From Candidatus Desulfobacula maris (GTDB lineage Bacteria > Desulfobacterota > Desulfobacteria > Desulfobacterales > Desulfobacteraceae): DNA of 33,424 nt. Below are positions 10,579 through 18,987 of this stretch, piece after piece. The notes beneath the pieces are model-generated. The model did not search any database, had not been told where the DNA came from, and worked only from the letters and a program-made list of their open reading frames with translations. The stretch covers positions 1 through 33,424 of the forward strand of contig JACNHV010000148.1 of the NCBI GenBank assembly GCA_014383445.1, given 5' to 3'. The stretch's first letter is position 1. Every line of letters begins with the position of its first letter. Both the position numbers and the translations under genes were made by a program.

Positions 10579-10745
10579 GACTCTTTGCATCCTTGCTGTT
10601 ATTGTTAAATCTAAATTTTCAGGTTTCCGGTCAGACACTATTTATCACATATTGGAATTATGAGGCAAACACTAATACCTTAGGTGTTGAATAAAAACAA
10701 TTTTTCCTTAAAGGGGATCTGTAAGTTAATATTTGAATAAATGCC

Positions 10746-12512
10746 TTAGCTGATAAAAAGTCCAAGAGTCTTTCCATCTTTCAGGTTGACTAGCCCTTCT
10801 TCGCATATCCTTAAAAAGGGAATGGCAGCACTTGTCATCGTAACAAGTGACAATATCGGATCTTCAAAAATGGTTCCAAGTTCTTTAGCAGCCTTGTTTA
10901 CCTGCTCAGTTTTCCTGGCAATTTGCTCCATGGAAAGATCCGACATAATGCCCAGGATGGGCATGGGAAGATCAGCCAGCACTATGCCATTTGCGCAGAC
11001 CACTGATCCACCTTTGAGGTCCATGATCCTGTTCACGGCCAGGGCCATATCAGCTTCATTTGCCCCCAAAACTATTATATCCCTGGTATCCCAGGATGCG
11101 CTGGCGGCAATGGCGCCCTTTTTCATCCCAACCCCTGTTATCAGGCCGGTAAAACATCTATTTGATGCTTTCACACGGTCTATTGCCGCAATTTTGATAA
11201 TATCCTTTTCAACATCCCCAAGAATCTGGCCGTCAAAAACTTTCATGGACATTATCTTTTCTTTGGTTACCAGCATGGTTATTTTTTCAATAATCCTCAC
11301 ATTTATCTTTTTTGTTCCCACAGGCGCAAGTATCTTAAAATCATCCTTTGTAAATATTTTTTTAAGATTAATACTATTCAAGCTTTTCTCTGAATATTCA
11401 TGTTCCCTTGCGGAAATTAGGCATTTTCCGTCCCTGGCAATTACAATTCCATTGCTGATCACCCATGAAGGTTTTATTTTTTTAATATCCGGAATAATAC
11501 ACAGGTCGGCAAAGCGGCCCGGTGCAATACCTCCCACCATATGATCAATGCCAAAATGTTCTGCCACGTTCAATGTTACCATCCTCACAGCATCCACAGG
11601 ATTAAACCCCAGATCAATCGCTTTTTGAACCACATATTCCAGGGTCCCTTTTTTGATCAGAAATTCCGGGGACACACTGTCTGTTACCAAAACCATCCTC
11701 CTGAGATCCACCCCCTGATCCTTTATCTTTGAAATGGCTTCAAGATCTTTTCGAACGCCGCCTTCCCTTGCCATGACACACAACCCCATTCTCAATCTTT
11801 CCAGGGCCTGATCCATATTAATGGGTTCATGGCAGGAGGACACTCCCGACCCCACATATGCTGCCAATTTCCCATCACTGGCACCGGCAGAATGGCCTTC
11901 CACTGTCTTTCCCAGAAAAAGTGCCTGGTTTATCAAAGGCAGGATATTTTCCAAATCCTGAAACATTGACTGCCAGTAAACCTCGCCCAGGCCCAACACA
12001 TCATCTCTTTTTAAAAGGTTTTCCAGTTCATCTTCAGGAATCCTGCTGGTATTTTTGCTGGTGGAAATCATCACCGGAGCCGTGCTGAAAACTTTGACGG
12101 GCTGGTCCTGGTAAGAGTCGATAAAATCAATCACGCCTTTAAGTCCTCCTACAGTATAGGCCTCAAGGGTTTCAGTCACTATGCAGGTGGTTCCGCCAGC
12201 CATGGCATAGGGTAAGAATTCTCTGGAGCAAAAATAATTGGCAAGATGGGTATGCCCTTCAATCAATCCAGGAATAACTATCATTCCCTTTGCATCAATC
12301 ACTTTGGTGTCCGATCCTGTCCTGTTCTTTTCATCCCGGCTGACACAGGCGATCCATTTATCCTTAATATATATGGAATGGTCATCCATGATCTCACCCG
12401 TATATACATTTAAAATCCTGCAGTTTGAAACAACCATGTCTGCTTTTTGAGTCCCGACAGCAACATCCATTAAGGCTTTTGGATCTGGATTACAAAATAG
12501 TTTTTTTTTCAT
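10746..12512 (-). CDS. ade: Adenine deaminase
   Basis: This is a 588-residue amidohydrolase-superfamily enzyme converting adenine to hypoxanthine and ammonia in purine salvage. Metal-binding and family blocks: IPGLIEGHTHL (H-x-H), GLGEVYWQSM (the metal-bridging Glu), EGHSAGASDGKLAAYVGSGVSSCHEP (two His) and LVTDSV (Asp). GGIAPGRFADLCII and the C-terminal adenine-deaminase-specific domain ending PMPILGIMSDLSMEQIA complete it. Length agrees with the family (570-600). AGGA precedes the ATG by about ten bases. It begins 5 bases after the stop of the MFS transporter gene, so both are almost certainly co-transcribed. That pairing suggests the transporter may carry a purine or related compound (inference). 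Confidence 0.93.
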   Translation of the reverse strand: MKKKLFCNPDPKALMDVAVGTQKADMVVSNCRILNVYTGEIMDDHSIYIKDKWIACVSRDEKNRTGSDTKVIDAKGMIVIPGLIEGHTHLANYFCSREFLPYAMAGGTTCIVTETLEAYTVGGLKGVIDFIDSYQDQPVKVFSTAPVMISTSKNTSRIPEDELENLLKRDDVLGLGEVYWQSMFQDLENILPLINQALFLGKTVEGHSAGASDGKLAAYVGSGVSSCHEPINMDQALERLRMGLCVMAREGGVRKDLEAISKIKDQGVDLRRMVLVTDSVSPEFLIKKGTLEYVVQKAIDLGFNPVDAVRMVTLNVAEHFGIDHMVGGIAPGRFADLCIIPDIKKIKPSWVISNGIVIARDGKCLISAREHEYSEKSLNSINLKKIFTKDDFKILAPVGTKKINVRIIEKITMLVTKEKIMSMKVFDGQILGDVEKDIIKIAAIDRVKASNRCFTGLITGVGMKKGAIAASASWDTRDIIVLGANEADMALAVNRIMDLKGGSVVCANGIVLADLPMPILGIMSDLSMEQIARKTEQVNKAAKELGTIFEDPILSLVTMTSAAIPFLRICEEGLVNLKDGKTLGLFIS

Positions 12513-12517
12513 ATCAT

Positions 12518-13813
12518 TTATTCCTGTTTTTCAAAGTTTAAAGTTAAGTCATCTGACACAACTTTATCCTGAAGAACAGATTTTAGGGTTGCGGTTAATG
12601 TAAGAGCAATGATGCACAGGATCGCCAGAATTAAAAATACGATTTTATAATTGTGGGTCACATCGAATATATATCCTGCCATAAAAGGACCAATGGCGCC
12701 GCCAATAGTGCTGGAAAAAATGACAATCCCGTAGAGAAGACCATGAGTCTTAGTCCCGAACTGTTTTGCAATCAAAGGTGAAACCAGGGAAAAAAAACCG
12801 CCATGGGCAAACCCATATATTATGGCGAATAAATAAAACATCCATAAGGTTTTGGCTATCTGTATCCAGCTAAGCGCCGTTAATAGAAACAAGAGGCAGA
12901 TTAGCAAAGCTGGTTTTTCTCCGATTTTGTCCCCGGCCCCACCCATTAGAAGTCTGCCAGAAATACTCACCCCGCCAATGGTGGCAAGAACCCCGGCCGC
13001 AACTGCCGCTGGGATGCCAAGATCAATGGCATGCTGAACAATGTGAATCAGGATGGTGTAGACACATATGAGGATGATAAAATAGATGGCACAAATTGTC
13101 CATAATTGCCTGGTGCGGATGGCTTGCTGAAAGGTCAACCCTTCTTCTGTTTTATATGATTTTCCCGATGTATGGGGGTTTTCATTGTCAATGAATTGTT
13201 CTTTCTGGATGGGGTCCCGCACCAGAAACTGGGCAAGAAATATGACAGATACCATGATAATAACTGCTAACATAGTAAATGAGGTGCGCCACCCATAACC
13301 TTTTAAAACCCATGTGATGAAAAAAGGCATGATAACCATTCCAACCCCCGTACCCACTTTGATGATACCGCCCATCATACCCCGTTTTTTTTTAAACCAT
13401 CTTGTTACAGTTGACATAGGGATTACATCTATACCGCCGAGCCCAATACCTACAACCAGTCCATAGAACAGGTATAGCTGCCAGGCAGAATTAACTTTTG
13501 CCATCAGCAAGAACCCTGTCCCAAGGAAGATGCCACAGGCACTCATGATAAGCTTTGGTCCAAATCTGTCGTTCAGGTTTCCCAGGAGCATACTGGATAA
13601 ACCATGCACCAGGAAGCATAATGAGGCAGCACCTGAGATGGTTGCTCTTGACCAGTTGAATTCACTTATTAACGGGGTAAAAAATACACCAAAACTATTA
13701 CTGATTCCCCAGACAATGGCCTGGATAAAAAAGGAAGCCAGGATGATGGTATAGCCATAAAAAAAAGGTTGTCTTTTAATTTCTAGCACCGGTGATGTCT
13801 TGTATTTATTCAT
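12518..13813 (-). CDS. MFS transporter (oxalate/formate- or monocarboxylate-porter-like)
   Basis: This is a 431-residue, 12-TM major facilitator. The open frame continues upstream to 13978, but the ATG at 13813 is preceded by AGGAAATC and starts a normal MFS N-terminus (FFYGYTIILASFFIQAIVWG). The longer version would also run into the divergent gene. GNLNDRFGPK between TM2 and TM3 is the standard MFS A-motif. SNSFGVFFTPLISEFNWSRATISGA in TM1-TM2 is typical of the oxalate:formate antiporter and monocarboxylate porter families. A cytoplasmic loop of about 40 residues separates the two six-helix halves. The substrate is unknown. Co-transcription with adenine deaminase hints at purine or base uptake but is not proof. 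Confidence 0.85.
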   Translation of the reverse strand: MNKYKTSPVLEIKRQPFFYGYTIILASFFIQAIVWGISNSFGVFFTPLISEFNWSRATISGAASLCFLVHGLSSMLLGNLNDRFGPKLIMSACGIFLGTGFLLMAKVNSAWQLYLFYGLVVGIGLGGIDVIPMSTVTRWFKKKRGMMGGIIKVGTGVGMVIMPFFITWVLKGYGWRTSFTMLAVIIMVSVIFLAQFLVRDPIQKEQFIDNENPHTSGKSYKTEEGLTFQQAIRTRQLWTICAIYFIILICVYTILIHIVQHAIDLGIPAAVAAGVLATIGGVSISGRLLMGGAGDKIGEKPALLICLLFLLTALSWIQIAKTLWMFYLFAIIYGFAHGGFFSLVSPLIAKQFGTKTHGLLYGIVIFSSTIGGAIGPFMAGYIFDVTHNYKIVFLILAILCIIALTLTATLKSVLQDKVVSDDLTLNFEKQE

Positions 13814-13872
13814 GATTTCCTGTTTATTACCTTGTTCCTTTCTTGATTTTTCAAGATACCCCATATAAAGTG

Positions 13873-13893
13873 TTACAAGTTTTAACCTTGTAA
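13873..13893. promoter_or_regulatory. Operator-like inverted repeat between MFS gene and TelA operon
   Basis: A perfect dyad, TTACAAG-N7-CTTGTAA, is centred in the divergent intergenic region, 60 bases from the MFS start and 71 from the first gene of the TelA operon. On the plus strand a TATAAA at 13895-13900 follows it directly, so the dyad would overlap the -35 region of a promoter reading into the TelA operon. Its size and symmetry fit a dimeric regulator. No regulator gene is adjacent. Confidence 0.4.
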
Positions 13894-13906
13894 ATATAAA
13901 GTTTTG

Positions 13907-13930
13907 CATTATTTTTTTATGAAAATAATG
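13907..13930. repeat. A/T-rich inverted repeat upstream of TelA operon
   Basis: CATTATTTT (13907-13915) and AAAATAATG (13922-13930) form a perfect 9-base inverted repeat with a 6-base spacer, ending 34 bases before the first gene of the operon. The core closely resembles the longer repeat at 25431-25461. It may be an operator or a leader hairpin. Confidence 0.45.
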
Positions 13931-13964
13931 TTGGTATGAATACATTAAACCAAGGAGCAACACA

Positions 13965-14489
13965 ATGACAATGATCATTGCTACAGCAATTTTTCTTATT
14001 GCTATTATCGTCTTTGCTATTTATATGAAAAAGAATAAAGCCAATGACTCTGCATCAAAACACAGTGCATCCTCTTCTTTCGCCCCTAAGGCTGAGATAT
14101 CCCCTGATCAGGAGTACAAAACCATTCTGGATTCTTTATTAAAGTTGAATATCATGCTGAGAAAAGACCATGGTTTTCCCCTGGAAATGACTGGGGAAAT
14201 TGAAGCCATTATTGATGATCTCATGGTGATCACACCGTCCATGATGGAAAGATATCCTGGCGAGACCCTGACCTATGAAATTAAAAAAATCGGCAGGGAG
14301 CATCTTTACAAAACTGTTAAGGAATACCTTGATTTGTCATCAGACAGCCGGAAAAATCAGTTTGACATGTTTAAAAAAACCATAGAAAGTCTGCATGAGG
14401 TTTCCAACCGGTCCAGGGATATTGTTGAGAAAAATGAGACCGCAGAATTTAAGACCATGGCAAATTTTCTTGCTGGCAAATTTTCATAA
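13965..14489 (+). CDS. Small membrane-anchored protein of unknown function, first gene of TelA operon
   Basis: I do not recognise a family for this 174-residue protein. Residues 3-21 form one hydrophobic helix (IIATAIFLIAIIVFAIY) followed by KKNK, so it is probably an N-in/C-out or signal-anchor protein. A Ser/Ala-rich linker (about 30-42) leads into a soluble, mostly helical, charged domain of about 130 residues with regular heptad-like spacing (YKTILDSLLKLNIMLRK; FDMFKKTIESLHEVSNRSRDI). The ribosome site AAGGAG is well placed. It is followed by the TelA-family gene after 41 bases and transcribed with it. The paired occurrence suggests a dedicated membrane partner of the TelA-like protein (inference). 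Confidence 0.75.
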   Translation: MTMIIATAIFLIAIIVFAIYMKKNKANDSASKHSASSSFAPKAEISPDQEYKTILDSLLKLNIMLRKDHGFPLEMTGEIEAIIDDLMVITPSMMERYPGETLTYEIKKIGREHLYKTVKEYLDLSSDSRKNQFDMFKKTIESLHEVSNRSRDIVEKNETAEFKTMANFLAGKFS

Positions 14490-14530
14490 AAAACTAAACT
14501 TATTAAAAAATGTCTTTTTAGGAGGATAAC

Positions 14531-15763
14531 ATGAATGATATGACACAAGACCTTCAAAGTGTTGCTCAACAGGCAAAAGCCCCAGTCCTTGCCGAAGTAA
14601 CCCAGGTTTCGGGGCAGGGTGCCTTAACCCCGGTCCAGTCCCCTTCCAATCTTGAACCTGTACAACCCAAGCACCTGGCTGTTGAAGATATACAGGCCAT
14701 TGAAGCCCAGGCCAATGAATTTATTGAAAAAATAAAAGCTGATCCCACTGACTGGCAACTTGGCAATTTTGTTTTCGGCCTGGGCAAGGAAATTATGGAC
14801 GAGACCCAGGCCCAGGTGACTCTTTATGACCGTAAAATGGGCAATGTACTTAAAAGCGTTGCTGCTGATGACTCTTCTCCTGTGGGGAAAAATATTCTGG
14901 CCATTAAAATGGAACTGGACAAGGTAAACCCCACCATGGTGGCAAGATCTGAGATGCCCTTTCCTAAAAAAATGCTGGGTCTGTTCACAAAGACAGTCAG
15001 CCGGTTGCCCAAAGGAGATGAGATACTTAAGATTATCGCAGAGCGGAGGGAAACAGTTAATTCAACCATTGACGGTATCCGAGATCATTTAAGGAATGAA
15101 GCTGATCAGGTGGCATTTGATGCATCAGAGCTTTCCACCATTTGTGACTCTTTAAAAGAGATCCAGCCAAGACTCCAGGAACAAATTTTTCTTGGACAGA
15201 TCATCTGGCAGAAGCTTATGGATCATTTGGCAACCATTGAAGATCCGAGAAACAAAGAAGCCCTGACTACACTGACCAGTGATCTTGCAATGGCTGTTGT
15301 GGATCTCCAGACCATTGACAACTCAAATCTCCAGACACGGTTTGGCGGAGAGATGATGGTGAGAAATTCCCATCTTGTAAGACGACTGGTCCAGAGGACG
15401 GACATGATCCTTTCAACGGCTGTTAAAAATGCTCTGGCTGTAAGGGTTGCTGCTGAGCAGCAGATGGAGACAATGCAACACCTGGATATGGTTCAGAAGG
15501 CTGCTGCAGAGACCATGAAAGACACGGCCAAAGTCATTGGCAATGCTGCCATCAAAGGAGCAAAAATGAGCCAGAGCATGACTGTAAATATTGAAGCCCT
15601 TGAAGAAGCTTGTCAAACCTACGAACAGGCATTTGAAACCTATGCCTTGATTTCACAGGAAACCATTAATATTGCATCCCAGAGTTCTAACGCTCTAGGA
15701 AAAATGAACGACCGATTCCGGGCAAGAACCGATGCATTAACAGCAAGACGTGCGGACGCATAA
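14531..15763 (+). CDS. TelA-family (toxic anion resistance) protein
   Basis: This is a 410-residue soluble, nearly all-helical protein. The central and C-terminal parts match the TelA/KlaA family (PF05816): a long helical run around PKGDEILKIIAERRETVNSTI, then EIQPRLQEQIFLGQIIWQKLMDHL, and the most typical stretch VRNSHLVRRLVQRTDMILSTAVKNALAVRVA. TelA proteins are linked by genetics to tellurite and other envelope or antimicrobial stress, with no settled biochemical role. The first ~55 residues are low-complexity (Ala/Gln/Pro/Val). A strong AGGAGG precedes the ATG. It is the second gene of the six-gene operon and, unlike many TelA genes, has no TerD-type neighbour here. Confidence 0.85.
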   Translation: MNDMTQDLQSVAQQAKAPVLAEVTQVSGQGALTPVQSPSNLEPVQPKHLAVEDIQAIEAQANEFIEKIKADPTDWQLGNFVFGLGKEIMDETQAQVTLYDRKMGNVLKSVAADDSSPVGKNILAIKMELDKVNPTMVARSEMPFPKKMLGLFTKTVSRLPKGDEILKIIAERRETVNSTIDGIRDHLRNEADQVAFDASELSTICDSLKEIQPRLQEQIFLGQIIWQKLMDHLATIEDPRNKEALTTLTSDLAMAVVDLQTIDNSNLQTRFGGEMMVRNSHLVRRLVQRTDMILSTAVKNALAVRVAAEQQMETMQHLDMVQKAAAETMKDTAKVIGNAAIKGAKMSQSMTVNIEALEEACQTYEQAFETYALISQETINIASQSSNALGKMNDRFRARTDALTARRADA

Positions 15764-15807
15764 GCCAAAACACATAAATCTGCCTGTTTTAAATATGGAG
15801 GTATTCC

Positions 15808-16440
15808 ATGCTTGATATTGCAACACAAAAATCTTTTCAGGAAAGATTAAGTGCCATAAGAACTCTTAAAAAAGAAGATCTTGTTTCCGGACAGAAAAAG
15901 GAATTGCTGAGCCTAAAAGATGTCGGCGGAAATTCATTCTTTGAATATCTTGGCAACACCTATTTTGTAAAAAGCTTAAATAAATATGAAGAGACCTCTG
16001 ATGATTTTAAAAGCAAAAAAGGGTATTTTATTTATGAGCTGACCTGTCTTTGTCTTGAAACCGGACAAACCATTCATTTTGAGTGGGAATTCGATGATGA
16101 GCTTGAAGTTTCCATGACCCTTGAACGATTTTCATTCAGGAATTTAAAAGATGATGCAGGAGAGTCCATAGATGAAGATGATCTGGACCAGATTGCCGGT
16201 GACAAGGATGTTGTCGTGATCAATGGCGAGAAATTCTGGTATGACGATGACTGGGCCTCTGTTTATTATAGAGGGACAAAGCAAGAAAAAGTCTATATGT
16301 ATGAATTTGAAAATGAAGCCCAGACTAAATTTCTCACCATTGAGGAATGGTCAGGATCAGGCAAGGATGAATACCAGATTTATACCTCAAGTCCTGTTAA
16401 CCCGGATAGTATTAACATCATCAGCAAAGGAGACCTTTAA
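15808..16440 (+). CDS. DUF4178-like protein
   Basis: This is a 210-residue acidic, beta-rich cytoplasmic protein with no signal peptide or TM segment. From about residue 40 it resembles the DUF4178 domain: EYLGNTYFVKSL, then YFIYELTCLCLETGQTIHFEWEFDDELEV, then VVINGEKFWYDDDWASVYYRG and VYMYEFENEAQTKFLTIEEWSG. The assignment rests on pattern memory and should be treated as likely rather than proven. DUF4178 genes are known to sit beside DUF350 and spermidine-synthase-like genes and PspA-type envelope-stress genes, which matches this neighbourhood. GGAGG lies 7 bases before the ATG. Only 2 bases separate its stop from the lipoprotein ATG. Confidence 0.75.
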   Translation: MLDIATQKSFQERLSAIRTLKKEDLVSGQKKELLSLKDVGGNSFFEYLGNTYFVKSLNKYEETSDDFKSKKGYFIYELTCLCLETGQTIHFEWEFDDELEVSMTLERFSFRNLKDDAGESIDEDDLDQIAGDKDVVVINGEKFWYDDDWASVYYRGTKQEKVYMYEFENEAQTKFLTIEEWSGSGKDEYQIYTSSPVNPDSINIISKGDL

Positions 16441-16442
16441 GG

Positions 16443-18071
16443 ATGGTTAGAAAACATTTCCTTATGAACTTCATTGCAGGATTGACCATTGCAGGCCTGG
16501 TTGTTGTTTTGACGGGATGCGGTGCAGGCCTTCCCAAAGAGCTTAAAAATGAAGCCAAATCTCTGCCCAACGCCATTAAGACCGGCCAATCCCAGGTGGA
16601 CAAACATAAGGATAAATATTTAAGCCTTACGAAATCATCTGAATTTAAGGCTGTGGAAGCATTTGCCTTAAAGGAAAACTGGATTCAAAAGTTTCAACTC
16701 GCTCATGATGAGATTAACAGAGCAAAAATACTTTATGATAAAGACTTGAAACCTTTGGTGAGCAAAAACAAACCCGAACTTACCCAGGGGGTCAAACAGC
16801 AGATTACAAGGATAAAAAAGGTTCTGCAGGATGCCGAAGAGCTATCTCGAACTCCTGTTTTACGTTTTTCAAAAATCAGGGGGGCTATTGACAATACAGT
16901 AAGTTTACACTCCCAGTCAAAAAAAGATGCCGAACAAATCCAAGGGATTGTAGATAAAATAAAAATCGGTTCCATGGAAAAGGCAATTACTGATTTTCCG
17001 GATTTAAGTGAAAAAATAAACACCAGATTTGCGCCGCTGTTAAAGCTTGAAAGGCAATCCAGGGATCATTTGAGTGTTGTGGCTGCTGAATTTGGCAGGC
17101 ATTCAGCAGGGTCAATAGTCGACTATGCTGCCTTTGCTGACAGTGTACAAGCTATTGCTTCCGGCCTCGAACAGGCCAAAATCCTTGAAGCAAAGCTAAC
17201 CGGAGAAATGGCCCAATTGTATGCCAGTTACACAAAAATTCTTAAAGATATGAAAGAAGAATATTTTGTGACCATAAAAAGGGAATCCTGGAATGAGAAC
17301 TCAGATTATTATGATCCAAAATTTGCCACATTTCAACGTGAGGTCAGCTATGAATTATATGAGGTGTTAACAGATGATAAAATGGATGCCATCGCATCAA
17401 TTACTGCCGGTTTCTTCGGGTCAAGTTTTTCAAGCAATATAGGTGACCTGTGGAAAGAACTGTCCATTAACCCGACAGAGCAATGGCCTGGAAGAGGTCA
17501 CAATGCTGCATCTTTTTTTGTGGAAGATTCAAAGGAAACCTATTTTCATAAATACATGCTGGAAGAAAACGGTGAAACAAAAGAGACAGATTGGGAACAG
17601 GTGGATGCAAGTTTTTATGATGCCAACCTTGAATATCTTGGTATGGCTATCCTGGCCAAACCCTATGGTGTGTTTGAACAGGATCGTCAGACCCAGGCGG
17701 CGCCACCGGGGATGGCCTATGTGGGCAATTCAAAATATGGAGAATGGAAAAAAGATAATACAGGTAACCAGTTCTGGTCCTGGTATGGGAAATATGCCCT
17801 TTTTTCCATGCTCTTTAATTCGCGGCCTTCCTATTATTCTTACAATTCATGGAATGGCTGGAACAATAATTATAGAAACAGGCAACCTTATTTTGGCAAA
17901 ACTAAAGATGGGTTCCAGCAATATGGTACATCTGGAACAATTGTAAAACAATCACCAGGATTTCAGAGTACAAATTTTGCAAAAAGCGGAGGGTTCAAAT
18001 CTCAAACCCCTTCTGTAAGAGGCGCCGGGGCCAATCTTCGTGGCGGTGGTCCGAAAAGTAAAGGTAAATAG
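16443..18071 (+). CDS. Large lipoprotein of unknown function with aromatic-rich tail
   Basis: This 542-residue protein has a clear lipoprotein signal: a basic start (MVRKHFLMN), a hydrophobic core and the lipobox L-T-G-C with the lipidated cysteine at residue 26. Glycine follows the Cys, so no Asp+2 inner-membrane retention signal is present and an outer-membrane location is possible. Residues ~30-280 are charged, helical and probably coiled-coil (repeated K/E-rich segments). Residues ~280-430 look globular. About 450-490 is strikingly rich in Trp, Tyr and Asn (SRPSYYSYNSWNGWNNNYRN), and the last ~50 are Gly/Ser/Lys-rich. A second ATG at 16464 is less likely. No named family is recognised. 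Its place in the operon suggests the periplasmic or outer-membrane sensor part of the system (inference). Confidence 0.85.
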   Translation: MVRKHFLMNFIAGLTIAGLVVVLTGCGAGLPKELKNEAKSLPNAIKTGQSQVDKHKDKYLSLTKSSEFKAVEAFALKENWIQKFQLAHDEINRAKILYDKDLKPLVSKNKPELTQGVKQQITRIKKVLQDAEELSRTPVLRFSKIRGAIDNTVSLHSQSKKDAEQIQGIVDKIKIGSMEKAITDFPDLSEKINTRFAPLLKLERQSRDHLSVVAAEFGRHSAGSIVDYAAFADSVQAIASGLEQAKILEAKLTGEMAQLYASYTKILKDMKEEYFVTIKRESWNENSDYYDPKFATFQREVSYELYEVLTDDKMDAIASITAGFFGSSFSSNIGDLWKELSINPTEQWPGRGHNAASFFVEDSKETYFHKYMLEENGETKETDWEQVDASFYDANLEYLGMAILAKPYGVFEQDRQTQAAPPGMAYVGNSKYGEWKKDNTGNQFWSWYGKYALFSMLFNSRPSYYSYNSWNGWNNNYRNRQPYFGKTKDGFQQYGTSGTIVKQSPGFQSTNFAKSGGFKSQTPSVRGAGANLRGGGPKSKGK

Positions 18072-18092
18072 AACAATTCTAAGGAGGAAAGA

Positions 18093-18983
18093 ATGGATAT
18101 AGCTGTAACTCTCGCAGGGCTTGGTCAAGGATTCACATATGTCATTTTGGGCATCTTTTTTATCTGGCTGGTTAAACGAGTGGATGACTGGCGGACCAAA
18201 GACTTTGATGATGATGTTCATATTGATGATGGGAATGTTGCTGTTGGACTTAGAAGGGCTGGACTTTATCTCGGGATTGCCATTGCATTGTCCGGTGCCA
18301 TGGGCGGATCTTCAAAAGGTTTTTTTCTTGATGTGATCCAATTGCTGGTTGACGGGCTTATTATAACGGGATTTATGTTCTCATCCCGGACCATAAATGA
18401 TTTCATAATGCTGGGCAATATCAATAATGATGAAGAATGCGTCAAAGAATTTTTGCAGCCTGACGGAAGTAAGGTTGTGGGGAACACAGCCGTGGGTATG
18501 GTTGAAGCAGGGATGTATATTGCCACGGGATTTATTCTTAACGGATCCATCTCAGGAGCCGGCGGAAACTTTTTCCAGAGTATTGCCAGTACTATTCTCT
18601 TTTTTATTCTGGGTCAAATAGCCCTGCTGGTTTTTGGATTTCTTTATGAGCTGATCACGCCCTTTAATGTAAGAAATGAGATAAAAGATAATAATCTTGC
18701 CGCTGGTATCGGGCTTGGCGGTATCCTCATAGCCCTGGGCATTATTCTCAAGTCAAGTATTTCAGGGCCGTTTAAAGGATGGGCCAATGATCTTGCCGGT
18801 TTTGGCATATATGCAGTTTTTGGAATTGTTATGCTGTTGATTTTTAGAATAGTCGTTGACAAGCTACTTTTGCCCACAACCAATATTGCAACGGAAGTCA
18901 AGGAAGACCGGAATGTGGCTGCCCTGATAGTTGTGGCAAGTGCCATTAATGCGGTTGCGATTATCATAGCTTTTTCCATGTAA
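18093..18983 (+). CDS. Tandem DUF350 (YjfL-type) membrane protein
   Basis: This is a 296-residue integral membrane protein with about eight TM segments. E. coli YjfL is a single DUF350 domain of about 130 residues; here two are joined. The hallmark motif N-x-A-x-G before a Gly-rich helix occurs four times, at Asn48 (NVAVGLRRAG), Asn131 (NTAVGMVEAG), Asn201 (NLAAGIGLGG) and, in a weaker form, Asn274 (NVAALIVVAS). Spacing is about 70-83 residues. DUF350 proteins have no proven function but recur with PspA-type, DUF4178 and polyamine-synthase-like genes. AAGGAGG precedes the ATG. Only 4 bases separate it from the aminopropyltransferase-like gene, so a membrane complex of the two is plausible (inference). 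Confidence 0.88.
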   Translation: MDIAVTLAGLGQGFTYVILGIFFIWLVKRVDDWRTKDFDDDVHIDDGNVAVGLRRAGLYLGIAIALSGAMGGSSKGFFLDVIQLLVDGLIITGFMFSSRTINDFIMLGNINNDEECVKEFLQPDGSKVVGNTAVGMVEAGMYIATGFILNGSISGAGGNFFQSIASTILFFILGQIALLVFGFLYELITPFNVRNEIKDNNLAAGIGLGGILIALGIILKSSISGPFKGWANDLAGFGIYAVFGIVMLLIFRIVVDKLLLPTTNIATEVKEDRNVAALIVVASAINAVAIIIAFSM

Positions 18984-18987
18984 TTAC

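Noticed and set aside
10579-10638. GTG-initiated N-terminal extension of GlnS
   Set aside because: No ribosome site before the GTG, while ATG 10578 has one and matches the usual GlnRS N-terminus.
10786-11544. Long plus-strand open frame (252 codons) opposite ade
   Set aside because: It is antisense to a well-conserved adenine deaminase, has no ribosome site and its product is a hydrophobic mirror of the real gene.
13814-13978. N-terminal extension of the MFS protein
   Set aside because: It overlaps the divergent gene at 13965 and carries both dyads; ATG 13813 has a good ribosome site and a normal MFS start.
17443-17946. Out-of-frame 167-codon frame inside the lipoprotein gene
   Set aside because: Its composition follows the real frame; no start signal and no recognisable domain.
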